A stretch of DNA of 64,000 bases from CANKHA01 sp963731585 (GCA_963731585.1 CAVSWC010000003.1:1116001-1180000), one strand, 5' to 3'; counted from the stretch's first letter, positions 37,688 to 46,988 are shown. Notes: generated by a model from the letters alone, not told the origin. Numbers and translations: made by a program.

Positions 37688-38425
37688 ATGCGGGCAGGAA
37701 ATTCGGTGCTATCGGCCTTGGACCTGCCGCCGCCGTACCGGCACGTCAGCTTGCGCGAGGTTGGCGACGCCTTCCTGCATGCGCAAAAGGTGGCCGCGCA
37801 AGAGGGCGCAGGCACGCTGGTCCATGTCGGCCGCTTCGACATGGCCGAATTCGCCGTGGTGCTGGAGCCGGACGAGCCGCTCCGTACCGCGCGCAGGGCT
37901 TTCTATGCCGGAATGAACGCGATGACCGACGCGCTGATCGCGCATGCGCCTCCGGAAAAACCCATTGTCGTCGATTGGCCCGACGCTTTGCGCGTCGATG
38001 GCGGACTCGTCGGCGGCGGGCGGCTCGCTTGGCCGAAGGGCGCGGATGAGGATGCCGTGCCGGACTGGCTGGTGTTCGGCGGGATGATCCGTACCGTCTC
38101 GATGACCGAAGAAGCCGGACTGCATCCGCTGGAGACCGCGCTCGATCAGGAAGGCTTTGAAGAGCATGGCGCATCGGTGCTGGTCGAAAGCTTCGCGCGG
38201 CATCTCATGGTGGCGATCGATGCCTGGGAACAAGACGGTTTCGACGCGGTGATGAAAGAGTATCTGTCGCGTCTGTCGCCGGAGAAAGGCGCGCGGCGTG
38301 ACCTTGACGAAAATGGCGATCTGCTCGTGCGTTGGATTGCCAGTAATCAGGCCGAGCGCAGGGCCTTGGTTCCCGCGCTGGAGACGCCATCTTGGTATGA
38401 CGCCGGGCGCGGAGGTCCCCGCTGA
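37688..38425 (+). CDS. Biotin/lipoate ligase-like protein (LplA/LipB fold, DUF4444)
   Basis: 245 aa. MRAGNSVLSALDLPPPYRHV, then AFYAGMNAMTDALIAHAPPE and VDWPDALRVDGGLVGGGRLA, the core of the ligase-like family in which the catalytic Lys of LplA is not obvious. C-terminal part MKEYLSRLSPEKGARRDLDE, NGDLLVRWIA matches my memory of DUF4444. First of five overlapping genes; its TGA shares a base with the next ATG. It recurs beside formate dehydrogenase in Bradyrhizobium relatives; whether it moves lipoate, octanoate or nothing is unknown. Confidence 0.83.
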   Translation: MRAGNSVLSALDLPPPYRHVSLREVGDAFLHAQKVAAQEGAGTLVHVGRFDMAEFAVVLEPDEPLRTARRAFYAGMNAMTDALIAHAPPEKPIVVDWPDALRVDGGLVGGGRLAWPKGADEDAVPDWLVFGGMIRTVSMTEEAGLHPLETALDQEGFEEHGASVLVESFARHLMVAIDAWEQDGFDAVMKEYLSRLSPEKGARRDLDENGDLLVRWIASNQAERRALVPALETPSWYDAGRGGPR

Positions 38426-38973
38426 TGAAATTGCTGCGCACCATCCGCCTCGATCCGTCGGACACCTTCGTGTTCGAGAAAGCCGCTGAGCCGGGCGAAT
38501 GGGCGGTGCCAGGCTCCTTCGTGTTCTGGAACCGGGATCCTTCCAGCTTCGAAGGCAAGCAGCGCACGGCATTCCGTGCCGGCTTGCTTGGCATCGCCTC
38601 GCTCGGCTGGTCGACGCTGGCGCAGATCGTCGATGCCGACAGAGACGACCATGCGGAAGCGGTGGAAATGCTGGCGCAGCGCTTGGTGGAACACTTCGGT
38701 GCCCCCGAGATCACGCTGGCGCGGCTCGCGGCCTCGGAGGAAATCGCCTATGCCTCGTCTTTATGCGACCACCCTTTGGATACATTGATCGCGGTACATC
38801 GCGTGCAGGAAGGCGATTCCATCCGCGAGACGTTCCGCACGCTGCGGCCGCGCGATGGACCGAAGCCGCTGCGCGCTTTCTCCTTCCTGGAGGCGGAAGG
38901 TGATGAGGATGAGCCGGCCGAGCAGGTTGATTTGAGCAGCCTGGCGCGGGGCGAGCCACAAGGGAGTAGGTAA
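38425..38973 (+). CDS. DUF6505 family protein
   Basis: 182 aa. MKLLRTIRLDPSDTFVFEKA, EPGEWAVPGSFVFWNRDPSS, FRAGLLGIASLGWSTLAQIV, and an acidic C-terminus (EGDEDEPAEQVDLSSLARG). Soluble, no Cys cluster, no signal. The family name is from memory; function unknown. It overlaps both neighbours by one base, so it is made together with them. Such genes seem confined to formate dehydrogenase loci, which suggests a maturation or scaffold role. Confidence 0.75.
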   Translation: MKLLRTIRLDPSDTFVFEKAAEPGEWAVPGSFVFWNRDPSSFEGKQRTAFRAGLLGIASLGWSTLAQIVDADRDDHAEAVEMLAQRLVEHFGAPEITLARLAASEEIAYASSLCDHPLDTLIAVHRVQEGDSIRETFRTLRPRDGPKPLRAFSFLEAEGDEDEPAEQVDLSSLARGEPQGSR

Positions 38974-39980
38974 TGAGGGATTTCTGGCTCTCCTGCGGCC
39001 ACCATCTACTCGACCGCGACGCCGGCGGAGGCCTCGTCGTCACTGACGAATTCCTCAAGGTCTATCTCGCGCGGCCCGAACTCGCGCCCCCGCCCGATGC
39101 GGCGGAGGATGAGCGCGCCCTGCATGCCGCGCTGCTGGCCGATCCGCGCCGCAAGGTGAGCGCGCAGGAAATCGCAGCGCTCGAGGATCCGGACGCGCGC
39201 GAGAATTGGCAACTGATGGTGGAGTTCCGCGATCTTCTCTTGCGTCACCCGACGCTGGAAGCCTCCTATGCGGCATTGTTGCGCGAAGGCGCCGGCCGCA
39301 CGCCGCCGCTCTTCATCAATCAGCTCGTGCATGTGATTTTGCGCAACGCGCTCGACGGCTGCGACGACGTCTATGTGCTGCGCGCGGCGGAGCTGTTTTT
39401 CCGCGAGCAAAGGCTCACCGTGCATGAGGAGGCGCTGATCGCAGCGGACGAAGAAACCATCGCCGGCATTGGCGACACTCCGCTTTCTCCGCTGGTCTCC
39501 ATGCTGGGCCTGCCGGCGGCCTCCGAAATCGACGTGCTGTCCGATGACAACGCAGACAGCTACTGGGAACGCAGCGACCAGTTCGACATGGCGCTCGACA
39601 TGACGGCGGGACGGCGCAGCCTGGCCGCGCTTGGCGAAGTGATCGCGGCCTGGATATTCCACATGCTGTCGATCGAGGTGGACATCGAGCCGCTCACGGA
39701 AATCCGCGACGCCAATCTCACTTGGTATGTCGGGCTAGACGCCGAGTCGACCCGCATCGGTGACGCGCTATGGAACGGCGAGGAGATCGACGACGGCGCG
39801 AAGTCACGCATCATTGGCCTGTTCCGCCTGACTTTCCGCGATCCCGGCGTGGTCACCGATCAACTGCGCGGCGAGCCGATCTATCTGCTGCTGGCAATGA
39901 CGCCCGAGCGCGTGTTGCGGTTGAAGCCGCAAAATCTGGTCATGGGCTTGCCGGTCCGCCGGCTGGAAACCGTCACATGA
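38973..39980 (+). CDS. DUF6352 family protein
   Basis: 335 aa. MRDFWLSCGHHLLDRDAGGG at the start, then VTDEFLKVYLARPELAPPPD, NQLVHVILRNALDGCDDVYV, RAAELFFREQRLTVHEEALI and NLTWYVGLDAESTRIGDALW. The SCGHHLL text looks like a possible metal or redox site. Soluble, helical, no export signal. Family name from memory; no known function. One-base overlap upstream, four-base overlap downstream. Confidence 0.75.
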   Translation: MRDFWLSCGHHLLDRDAGGGLVVTDEFLKVYLARPELAPPPDAAEDERALHAALLADPRRKVSAQEIAALEDPDARENWQLMVEFRDLLLRHPTLEASYAALLREGAGRTPPLFINQLVHVILRNALDGCDDVYVLRAAELFFREQRLTVHEEALIAADEETIAGIGDTPLSPLVSMLGLPAASEIDVLSDDNADSYWERSDQFDMALDMTAGRRSLAALGEVIAAWIFHMLSIEVDIEPLTEIRDANLTWYVGLDAESTRIGDALWNGEEIDDGAKSRIIGLFRLTFRDPGVVTDQLRGEPIYLLLAMTPERVLRLKPQNLVMGLPVRRLETVT

Positions 39981-40486
39981 GCGCGCCGGGCCGCATCGCC
40001 GTTGGCGTCGTCGTGGAACGCCGCAAGGCGGCGAGCCAATGGATCGACTATGTCTGGCAGACGGTTTCCGTCTTGCCCGGCCGGCCGGAAGCCGAAGCTT
40101 GGACGGTGCTGTCACAGGAAGCCGACCGCACGATTTTCTATGCCGGCACGACCACGATCGAGCTGTATCCAACGGAAACCACCAATTACCGGGACAACCT
40201 CGCTTCCGGCAGGCCATCGGTATGGGTCGCGCTGCGGCCGATCGAGGCCGATCCGCCCTACAAGCTGTTCGCGGTCACGGTGGATCCTGCCGAAGGCGAA
40301 GCTTTTACCGAAGCCGGTACCGATCTGATCGAGATGGTGCCGATGCCGGAATTGATCCGCGAAGCGGTGGCGGCTTTTGTTGCCGAGCATCATGTCGAGC
40401 GGCAGTTCTTCAAGCGCAAGCGCGATCGGGCTAATACCGAAGCGATGGCGCGGCGCGCGTCGGGCCGCGAGGAAGACCGCAAATGA
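39977..40486 (+). CDS. DUF3305 family protein
   Basis: 169 aa. RIAVGVVVERRKAASQWIDY, VWQTVSVLPGRPEAEAWTVL, and FYAGTTTIELYPTETTNYRD are the conserved blocks; a basic tail VERQFFKRKRDRANTEAMAR follows. DUF3305 and DUF3306 occur together next to formate dehydrogenase and are likely involved in its assembly; no biochemistry known to me. Start ATG overlaps the DUF6352 stop and its own stop overlaps the DUF3306 start, both ATGA. Confidence 0.87.
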   Translation: MSAPGRIAVGVVVERRKAASQWIDYVWQTVSVLPGRPEAEAWTVLSQEADRTIFYAGTTTIELYPTETTNYRDNLASGRPSVWVALRPIEADPPYKLFAVTVDPAEGEAFTEAGTDLIEMVPMPELIREAVAAFVAEHHVERQFFKRKRDRANTEAMARRASGREEDRK

Positions 40487-41137
40487 GCGATCCGAAGGAT
40501 TTTCTCGCGCGCTGGTCGCAGCGAAAACTCAATCCGCCGGCGGAGCCGCCTGCGCCAGCGGAAAAGGCATCGCCGCCGGGCGCCGGCAAGGATGTGGCCG
40601 CGAAGGCGCCGCCCGATCCGGAGTTCGACATCACCACATTGCCGTCGCTCGAATCGATCGGATCGAATTCCGACATCCGCGCTTTTCTGCAACGCGGCGT
40701 GCCGGCGGGCTTGACTCATGCGGCCCTTCGCCGCGCCTGGAGCGCCGATCCCGCGATCCGGGATTTCGTCGGGCTCTCCGAGAATTCCTGGGACTTCAAT
40801 GCACCGAATTCCCTGCCGGGATTTGGATCGCTCAATGCGGACGAGGTGCGGCAGGCGGCAGCGCGGTTTTTTGGCGGGCTGACGGAAGAGACAACCGGCC
40901 AGACGCCCGCGGAGATGCCTGAGACTGCCGTAAATTCCGCGGAAACGGAACGGGCGATGACCGTACTGGCAACGACGGAGAACGAGCGGCGCCGGCTCGT
41001 CGCCCGCTCCAACTCTGCAGCAATCTGCGGATACTGCAGTGCAGCATGACAAGCAGGTTGCAGCGCAGCATGAGGGCACGGAGCCAGCCGACTTAACGGC
41101 TGCGGTGCGGCGCCATGGCAGCGCCTTGCCGAAGTAG
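40483..41137 (+). CDS. DUF3306 family protein (one-base frame break)
   Basis: About 217 aa. MSDPKDFLARWSQRKLNPPA opens with the family motif F..RWS..K; core EFDITTLPSLESIGSNSDIR, FLQRGVPAGLTHAALRRAWS, IRDFVGLSENSWDFN. The frame stops at 41049 in unusual text, but the adjacent frame gives ADTAVQHDKQVAAQHEGTEP and ends VRRHGSALPK, the expected family tail, stop at 41137 (span 3n+1). Mostly disordered outside the core. Last gene of the coupled block; the HTH-TorD gene starts about 100 bp on. Confidence 0.84.
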
Positions 41138-41189
41138 TTACTAAGTCATAGCCCGGACCTATTGACCTGACTCGGCGGGCGGCATTAAC

Positions 41190-41209
41190 CTTTTGGAATA
41201 ATTCAAAAG
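41190..41209. promoter_or_regulatory. Palindrome upstream of the HTH-TorD gene
   Basis: CTTTTGGAATAATTCAAAAG, arms CTTTTG(G)AAT and ATTCAAAAG, AT-rich in a GC-rich region, 29 bases before ATG 41239. Candidate operator, perhaps for the HTH part of that gene product. Confidence 0.4.
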
Positions 41210-41238
41210 AAACATCCCTAGGGCGGGTCCAAGGCTTC

Positions 41239-42033
41239 ATGCGCGACCCAGGACTTCAACAAGCGATCAACGCGGCCGGCGGCGTCAGCGAGCTTGCGCG
41301 AAAAATAGGCATCGCGCAGCCGTCGATCTCCAACTGGTCGCGGATTCCGGCCGAACGCGTCGCCTCCGTGGAACAAGTCACAGGGGTTGATCGCGCGCTG
41401 TTGCGGCCCGACCTCTTCGGTGGAACTTCCACCGTGAGCGACATCGACGAAACAGATGCCGCTCGCTCGCAGGAATATGCGCTGCTCTCCGCGCTGCTTG
41501 CGCGCGCGCCCGACGCGGACCTGCTCTCGCGCCTGGCCGGACTGCGCGGCGACGCTACGCCTTTCGGGCTTGCGCATATGGCGCTGGGTGAAGCCGCCGC
41601 CGAGGCAGATGCCGATCGCGTCAGCCGTGAATATTTCGAGCTCTTCATCGGGCTCGGCCGCGGCGAGGTGCTGCCCTACGCCTCCTATTATCTCACCGGT
41701 TTCCTGCATGACCGCCCGCTCGCGCGCCTGCGCGACGATCTTGCTGCGCTCGGCATCGAACGCGCGCAAGGCAATGCCGAACCGGAAGACCATGCGGCAA
41801 TTCTCTGCGAGATCATGGCGGGGGTGACCGGCGGCCGCTTTTCGGCGCCGGAAGGCACCGACCGGAAGATATTTGAAAAGCACTTGGCGCCCTGGATCGG
41901 CCGTTTCTTCGCCGATCTCGAGCGCGCCGAACATGCCGATTTCTACCGGCGCGTCGGCGCGCTGGGACGGCTGTTTGTGCAAGTCGAGATGGAAGCCTTC
42001 GCGTTGCCTTATGAAAAGGCGGAGCGAAATTGA
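41239..42033 (+). CDS. TorD-type chaperone with N-terminal Cro/YdaS-like HTH
   Basis: 264 aa. Residues 1-60 form an HTH: LQQAINAAGGVSELARKIGI, AQPSISNWSRIPAERVASVE. Residues about 75-260 are a TorD/DmsD helical chaperone: YALLSALLARAPDADLLSRL, SREYFELFIGLGRGEVLPYA, SYYLTGFLHDRPLARLRDDL, AILCEIMAGVTGG, FFADLERAEHADFYRRVGAL. TorD proteins bind the Tat signal of molybdoenzymes and guard cofactor insertion; here the client would be FdhG or the Tat peptide encoded next. The fusion could let the chaperone report apo-enzyme level to transcription. It stands first in the chaperone-fdhXGHI unit. Confidence 0.9.
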   Translation: MRDPGLQQAINAAGGVSELARKIGIAQPSISNWSRIPAERVASVEQVTGVDRALLRPDLFGGTSTVSDIDETDAARSQEYALLSALLARAPDADLLSRLAGLRGDATPFGLAHMALGEAAAEADADRVSREYFELFIGLGRGEVLPYASYYLTGFLHDRPLARLRDDLAALGIERAQGNAEPEDHAAILCEIMAGVTGGRFSAPEGTDRKIFEKHLAPWIGRFFADLERAEHADFYRRVGALGRLFVQVEMEAFALPYEKAERN

Positions 42034-42049
42034 GAAAGAGGAGCCGGCG

Positions 42050-42259
42050 ATGAAACAGCGGGACAAAACGACGGTTGTCCGTCGCGATTTCCTCCGCGCC
42101 ATGGTGACAGGCGCGGGTGTTGCAGCAGTAAGCGCAGGGCCGCTTGCGACCACTGCGGCCGCTGACACCGAGAACAACGATGAGAAGCGCAAGGCGCGTT
42201 ACAAGGAAACCGACCACATCAAGACGTTTTACCGCGTCAACCGCTATCCGACGAAATAA
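42050..42259 (+). CDS. Formate dehydrogenase region Tat-target protein
   Basis: 69 aa. MKQRDKTTVVRRDFLRAMVT gives a twin-arginine motif RRDFL followed by a hydrophobic stretch (GAGVAAVSAGPLATTAAAD), then ENNDEKRKARYKETDHIKTF and YRVNRYPTK. It matches the small Tat-target proteins encoded just before fdhG (TIGR02811 type). Role unknown; perhaps a small extra subunit or chaperone decoy. Sits 16 bp after the TorD gene and 11 bp before fdhG. Confidence 0.92.
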   Translation: MKQRDKTTVVRRDFLRAMVTGAGVAAVSAGPLATTAAADTENNDEKRKARYKETDHIKTFYRVNRYPTK

Positions 42260-42270
42260 GGGAGGCACCT

Positions 42271-45225
42271 GTGCTGATCAAAAGAACAGAACGCCAGGCA
42301 CGCCACGGTAAGCTTGCCGCCGCGCTTGCCGGACCATCTGCCGGCCGTCTCGACCGCCGCAGCTTCCTCCGCCGCTCCGGCCTGGTTGCCGGTGGCCTGG
42401 CGACGCTGGGAGCGCTGCCGCTTGCGAGCCTACGCAAAGCCGAAGCCGCGCCGGCGACGCCCGGCACCGCGGTGACGATCCGCAAAAATATCTGCACGCA
42501 TTGCTCGGTCGGCTGCACGGTTGTGGCCGAAGTCGTCAACGGCGTGTGGATTGGTCAGGAACCCGGCTGGGATTCGCCGATCAGTCGCGGCTCGCATTGC
42601 GCCAAGGGCGCGGCGACGCGCGAGATCGTGATGGGCGATCGCCGCCTGCGCTATCCGATGAAGCTGGTGAACGGCCAATGGAACCGGATTTCCTGGGACG
42701 TCGCGATCAACGAGATCGGCGACAAGATGATGGCGATCCGGGAAAAGTCCGGGCCGGAGTCCGTCTACTGGCTCGGCTCCGCCAAGTTCACCAACGAAGG
42801 CGCCTATCTGAACCGCAAATTCGCGGCCTTCTGGGGCACCAACAGCTCAGACCATCAGGCGCGTATCTGCCACTCCACCACGGTCGCCGGCGTAGCCAAT
42901 ACCTGGGGCTACGGTGCGATGACCAACAGCTATACCGACATCCGCAATTCCAAAACGCTGCTGTTCCTCGGCGGCAATCCCGCTGAGGCGCATCCGGTGT
43001 CGTTGCAGCATCTGCTTGAGGGCAAGGAAGTAAATCGGGCGAACTTCATCGTCGCCGATCCGCGCCTCACCCGAACGGCGGCGCATGCAACGGAATATGT
43101 CCGGCTTCGCTCAGGCACCGACATCCCCGTGCTGTGGGGCATGCTGCACCACATCTTCAAGAACGGCTGGGAAGACAAGGAATTCATCAGGCAGCGCGTC
43201 TACGGCATGGACGACATCCGCAAGGAGGTCGAGAAGTGGACGCCGGAGGAAGTCGAGCGCGTCAGCGGCGTCCCCGGCGCGCAACTCGAACGCGTCGCCA
43301 AGATGTTCGCCACTGAAAAACCCTCGACCCTGATCTGGGCGATGGGCCAGACGCAGCACACCGTCGGCACCGCCAACGTCCGCGCCAGCTGCATCTTGTT
43401 GCTCGCCACCGGTAACGTCGGCGGGCCAGGAATGGGCGCCAATATTTTCCGCGGCCACACCAACGTGCAGGGCGCGACCGACCTTGGCCTCGATATCGTG
43501 ACGCTGCCGCTCTATTACGGCCTCGCCGAGGGCGCCTGGAAGCACTGGGCGCGGGTTTGGGAAGTCGAATACGAATGGTTGGCTTCACGCTTCGATGTAG
43601 CCACCGGAGCGGACGGCAAGCCCGTCAAGATGATGGAGACGCCCGGTATCCCGTCAACGCGTTGGTTCGACGCGACGCTGCTGCCGAAGGAACAGGTTGG
43701 CCAGAAGGACAATCTGAAAGCCATGATCGTCATGGGTCACGGCGGAAACACCGTGACGCGCATGCCGGAAGCGGCGAAGGGCATCGAGAAGCTCGATCTG
43801 CTTGTGGTCGCCGATCCGGTACCGACGACCTGGGCCGCGCTCTCCAATCGCAAGGACAACACCTACCTGCTGCCGACCGCCACGAGCTACGAGGCGGACG
43901 GCTCACGCACCGCGTCCAACCGCGCGATCCAGTGGGGCGAGCAGATCGTCAAGCCGATCTTCGAATCGAAGAACGATCTGGAGATCATGTATCTGCTGGC
44001 GAAGAAGCTCGGCCTGGCCGAGCGGATGTTCAAGAACATCAAGGTCGAGAACAACATGCCGGTCGCCGAAGATATCCTGCGCGAGATCAATCGCGGCGGC
44101 TGGTCCACCGGCTATTGCGGTCAGTCGCCGGAGCGGCTGAAGGCGCATATGAAGAACCAGGCCAAGTTCGATATGCTTACCCAGCGCGCGCCGAAAGACG
44201 TGCCGGAGATCGGCGGCGACTATTACGGGCTGCCCTGGCCGTGCTGGGGCACCCCCGAACTCAGGCATCCGGGGACACCGCTGCTCTACAACACCAATCT
44301 GTCCATCATGGATGGCGGCGGCACCTTCCGCGCCCGTTTCGGCGTGGAGCGCGAGGTGAAGCTGCCGGACGGCACCTCGGTGAAGCACAACCTCCTGGCC
44401 GAGGGATCCTTTTCGAAGGACTCCGAGATCAAGGACGGCTATCCGGAATTCACCTATGGCGTGCTGAAGAAGCTCGGCTGGGACAAGGATCTCAGCGAGG
44501 CCGAAAGGGCCACGATCGAAAAGATCGGCGGGCCCAACCCGGACGCGATCTCTTGGTCGACCGATCTTTCCGGCGGCATCCAGCGCGTGGCGATGGCGCA
44601 CGGCTGCATCCACTACGGCAACGGCAAGGCGCGCGCCATTGCGTGGAATCTGCCGGACCCAGTTCCGGTGCATCGCGAGCCGATCTACACGCCGCGGCCC
44701 GAACTGGTCGCAAAATATCCCACACTGCCCGACGCCAAGCAGTTCCGCGTGCCGAATATCGGCTTCACGGTGCAGAAGGCGGCGGTCGACAAGGGCATCG
44801 CCAAGGACTACCCGCTCATCCTCTCATCCGGCCGCCTGGTCGAATACGAAGGCGGCGGCGAGGAGACGCGTGCCAATAAATGGCTTGCTGAACTTCAGCA
44901 GGACATGTTCATCGAGATCAATCCGGCGGATGCCTCTGCGCGCAGCATCACGGATGGTTCCTGGGTTTGGGTGACCGGCGCCGAGAATGGCTCGAAAGCG
45001 CGCATGAAGGCACTTGTCACCGAACGAGTCGGCAAGGGCGTGACCTGGTGTCCGTTCCACTTCGGCGGCTGGTTCCAGGGCGTCGATCAGCGCAGCAAAT
45101 ATCCCAAGGGTGCCGACCCGATCGTGCTGGGCGAGAGCGTCAACACGCTCACGACCTATGGCTACGATCCGGTCACCGGCATGCAGGAACCCAAAGCCAC
45201 GCTCTGTCAGGTCAGAGCGGCATAA
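42271..45225 (+). CDS. fdhG: Formate dehydrogenase alpha subunit, Mo/W-bis-MGD, Cys type
   Basis: 984 aa from GTG 42271 (GGGAGG upstream), intact. Tat signal RRSFLRRSGLVAGGLATLG. One [4Fe-4S] site: NICTHCSVGCTVV (about 74-84) with the fourth Cys in RGSHCAKGA (about 110). The metal ligand is Cys in ARICHSTTVAGVANTWGYGA near residue 200, where E. coli FdhG/FdhF have selenocysteine; the following His is kept. Further blocks: MGQTQHTVGTANVRASCILL, GNVGGPGMGANIFRGHTNVQ, SSGRLVEYEGGGEETRANKW. Exported by Tat with FdhH; oxidises formate to CO2. Mo or W cannot be told from the sequence; tupBCA nearby hints at W. Confidence 0.96.
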   Translation: MLIKRTERQARHGKLAAALAGPSAGRLDRRSFLRRSGLVAGGLATLGALPLASLRKAEAAPATPGTAVTIRKNICTHCSVGCTVVAEVVNGVWIGQEPGWDSPISRGSHCAKGAATREIVMGDRRLRYPMKLVNGQWNRISWDVAINEIGDKMMAIREKSGPESVYWLGSAKFTNEGAYLNRKFAAFWGTNSSDHQARICHSTTVAGVANTWGYGAMTNSYTDIRNSKTLLFLGGNPAEAHPVSLQHLLEGKEVNRANFIVADPRLTRTAAHATEYVRLRSGTDIPVLWGMLHHIFKNGWEDKEFIRQRVYGMDDIRKEVEKWTPEEVERVSGVPGAQLERVAKMFATEKPSTLIWAMGQTQHTVGTANVRASCILLLATGNVGGPGMGANIFRGHTNVQGATDLGLDIVTLPLYYGLAEGAWKHWARVWEVEYEWLASRFDVATGADGKPVKMMETPGIPSTRWFDATLLPKEQVGQKDNLKAMIVMGHGGNTVTRMPEAAKGIEKLDLLVVADPVPTTWAALSNRKDNTYLLPTATSYEADGSRTASNRAIQWGEQIVKPIFESKNDLEIMYLLAKKLGLAERMFKNIKVENNMPVAEDILREINRGGWSTGYCGQSPERLKAHMKNQAKFDMLTQRAPKDVPEIGGDYYGLPWPCWGTPELRHPGTPLLYNTNLSIMDGGGTFRARFGVEREVKLPDGTSVKHNLLAEGSFSKDSEIKDGYPEFTYGVLKKLGWDKDLSEAERATIEKIGGPNPDAISWSTDLSGGIQRVAMAHGCIHYGNGKARAIAWNLPDPVPVHREPIYTPRPELVAKYPTLPDAKQFRVPNIGFTVQKAAVDKGIAKDYPLILSSGRLVEYEGGGEETRANKWLAELQQDMFIEINPADASARSITDGSWVWVTGAENGSKARMKALVTERVGKGVTWCPFHFGGWFQGVDQRSKYPKGADPIVLGESVNTLTTYGYDPVTGMQEPKATLCQVRAA

Positions 45226-45237
45226 GGAGCAACGAAC

Positions 45238-45834
45238 ATGGCACGTATGAAATTCCTCTGCGACGCCGATCGTTGCATCGAATGCAACGCTTGCGTCACC
45301 GCCTGCAAGAACGAAAACGAAGTGCCCTGGGGCATCAACCGACGGCGCGTCGTCACCATCAATGACGGCAAGCCGGGCGAACGGTCGGTGTCCATGGCCT
45401 GCATGCATTGCACCGACGCGCCCTGCGCTGCGGTGTGCCCGACCAACGCCTTCTACACGACGGCGGACGCGGTGGTCCTGCACTCCAAGGACATCTGCAT
45501 CGGCTGCGGCTACTGCTTCTACGCCTGTCCGTTCGGCGCGCCGCAATATCCGCGCGTCGGCAACTTCGGCTCGCGCGGCAAGATGGATAAATGCACCTAC
45601 TGCGCCGGCGGTCCGGAAGCCGACAACAGCGTGGCGGAGTACGACAAATACGGCGCCAACCGGCTGGCGGAAGGCAAGCTGCCGCTCTGCGCCGAGATGT
45701 GCTCGACCAAGTCGCTGCTCGCCGGCGATGGCGAGATCATCGCGCAGATTTATAAGGAGCGCGTGACCAAGCGCGGTTACGGCTCCGGCGCCTGGGGCTG
45801 GCAGACCGCCTATCGCGAAACGATCGCGTCGTAA
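45238..45834 (+). CDS. fdhH: Formate dehydrogenase beta subunit (four [4Fe-4S])
   Basis: 198 aa. Cys clusters: DRCIECNACVTACKNENEVP, ACMHCTDAPCAAVCP, ICIGCGYCFYACPFGAPQYP and KCTYCAGG with a later LPLCAEMCSTKSLL, arranged as in DMSO-reductase-family beta subunits. No C-terminal transmembrane anchor, unlike E. coli FdnH, so it belongs to the shorter FDH3-type. Carries electrons from FdhG to the heme subunit. 12 bp after fdhG. Confidence 0.96.
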   Translation: MARMKFLCDADRCIECNACVTACKNENEVPWGINRRRVVTINDGKPGERSVSMACMHCTDAPCAAVCPTNAFYTTADAVVLHSKDICIGCGYCFYACPFGAPQYPRVGNFGSRGKMDKCTYCAGGPEADNSVAEYDKYGANRLAEGKLPLCAEMCSTKSLLAGDGEIIAQIYKERVTKRGYGSGAWGWQTAYRETIAS

Positions 45835-45909
45835 CACCAGATGACGGGAACGGCGCAGGCCGCTCCCGTCCAACGCCGCTCAAGCGGGTCGGTAAGGGGA
45901 GGACTTGGC

Positions 45910-46937
45910 ATGACGATGCTTTCCGCGCGCATCCGGTTTGTCGTCGGTGCTCTGGCGCTGTTATTCGTCGTGACTTTGGCGCAGCCGGGCAACGCCCAGC
46001 AGCCTACATCGGTCAATCCCACTGCCAGTGTCGGTGAATGAAGACCGAGTTGCTGCGCGAGCTCAACCGGGTGCAGGGCCGCGTCAGCCTGCCGGACCAG
46101 AAGTCCGGCGTCATCGAGCAGCCCGCGGGCCGCGACTGGCGGCAATTCCATGAAGTGACGCTGAAGTGGATCGGCGCCCTCTCCATCCTCGGCGTCCTGT
46201 TGGGCTTGATCGTCTTCTATCTGGTGCGCGGCATGGTGAAGATCGAGGCCGGACGCTCCGGGCGGGTGATCGTGCGCTTCAATACCTTTGAGCGTTTCGT
46301 GCACTGGATGACAGCAACCTGTTTCATCGTGCTGGCTATTTCCGGCCTCAACATCAGCTTCGGCAAGAATCTCCTGCTGCCGCTGATGGGACCGGAGGCC
46401 TTCACGACCTGGTCGCAAGCCCTGAAATACATGCACAATTACATCAGCTTCCCGTTCGCGATCGGCGTCGTGCTGATCCTGTTGATGTGGATCGGCGGCA
46501 ACATTCCCAACCGGGTGGATGCGGAATGGGTCAAGCGCGGCGGTGGCATCGTCGGCGACGATCACCCGCCGGCCTATCGCTTCAACGCCGGCCAGAAGAT
46601 GATCTACTGGATCGTCGTGTTCGGCGGCACCGCGGTCGCAATCAGCGGCTACCTGCTGATGTTCCCCTTCTACGGCACCGGCATCGCCGGCATGCAGCTT
46701 GCCCAGATCGTGCACGGCGTGATTGCCGTGCTGTTCGTCGCGGCCATGCTTGGGCATATCTACATCGGCACCATCGGCATGGAAGGCGCCTTCGAGGCGA
46801 TGTCCGAAGGCACTGTTGATGTCAATTGGGCGCGGCAGCACCATAGCCTCTGGCTGCAGGAGGAAATGGCCCGCACCGGTCCCAACGAGTCACAACCCCA
46901 ACCACGGGGCAGACCTGCGGCAACGCCGGCAGAATAG
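45910..46937 (+). CDS. fdhI: Formate dehydrogenase gamma subunit (cytochrome b), probable frame break
   Basis: About 342 aa. GGGGAGGA precedes ATG 45910; signal peptide RIRFVVGALALLFVVTLAQP ending near NAQ, then QPTSVNPTAS. The next frame continues ELLRELNRVQGRVSLPDQKS and the membrane part with helices IGALSILGVLLGLIVFYLVR, HWMTATCFIVLAISGLNISF, NYISFPFAIGVVLILLMWIG and the last pair YWIVVFGGTAVAISGYLLMF, IVHGVIAVLFVAAMLGHIYI; His residues in FVHWM, YMHNY, VHGVI and GHIYI can ligate two b hemes. The two frames overlap only at ATGA (46038-46041); homologues are single proteins, so a small indel is likelier than two genes. Transfers electrons to quinone. Confidence 0.88.
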
Positions 46938-46963
46938 CTGACACCTCTCTCCTCAATCTTTAA

Positions 46964-46988
46964 CGCCCGGCGGAATTCCCGCCGGGCG
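46964..46988 (+). terminator. Terminator after fdhI
   Basis: CGCCCGGCGG (46964-46973) pairs exactly with CCGCCGGGCG (46979-46988), loop AATTC, followed by GTTT. Separates fdhXGHI from mobB-moeA. Confidence 0.75.
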
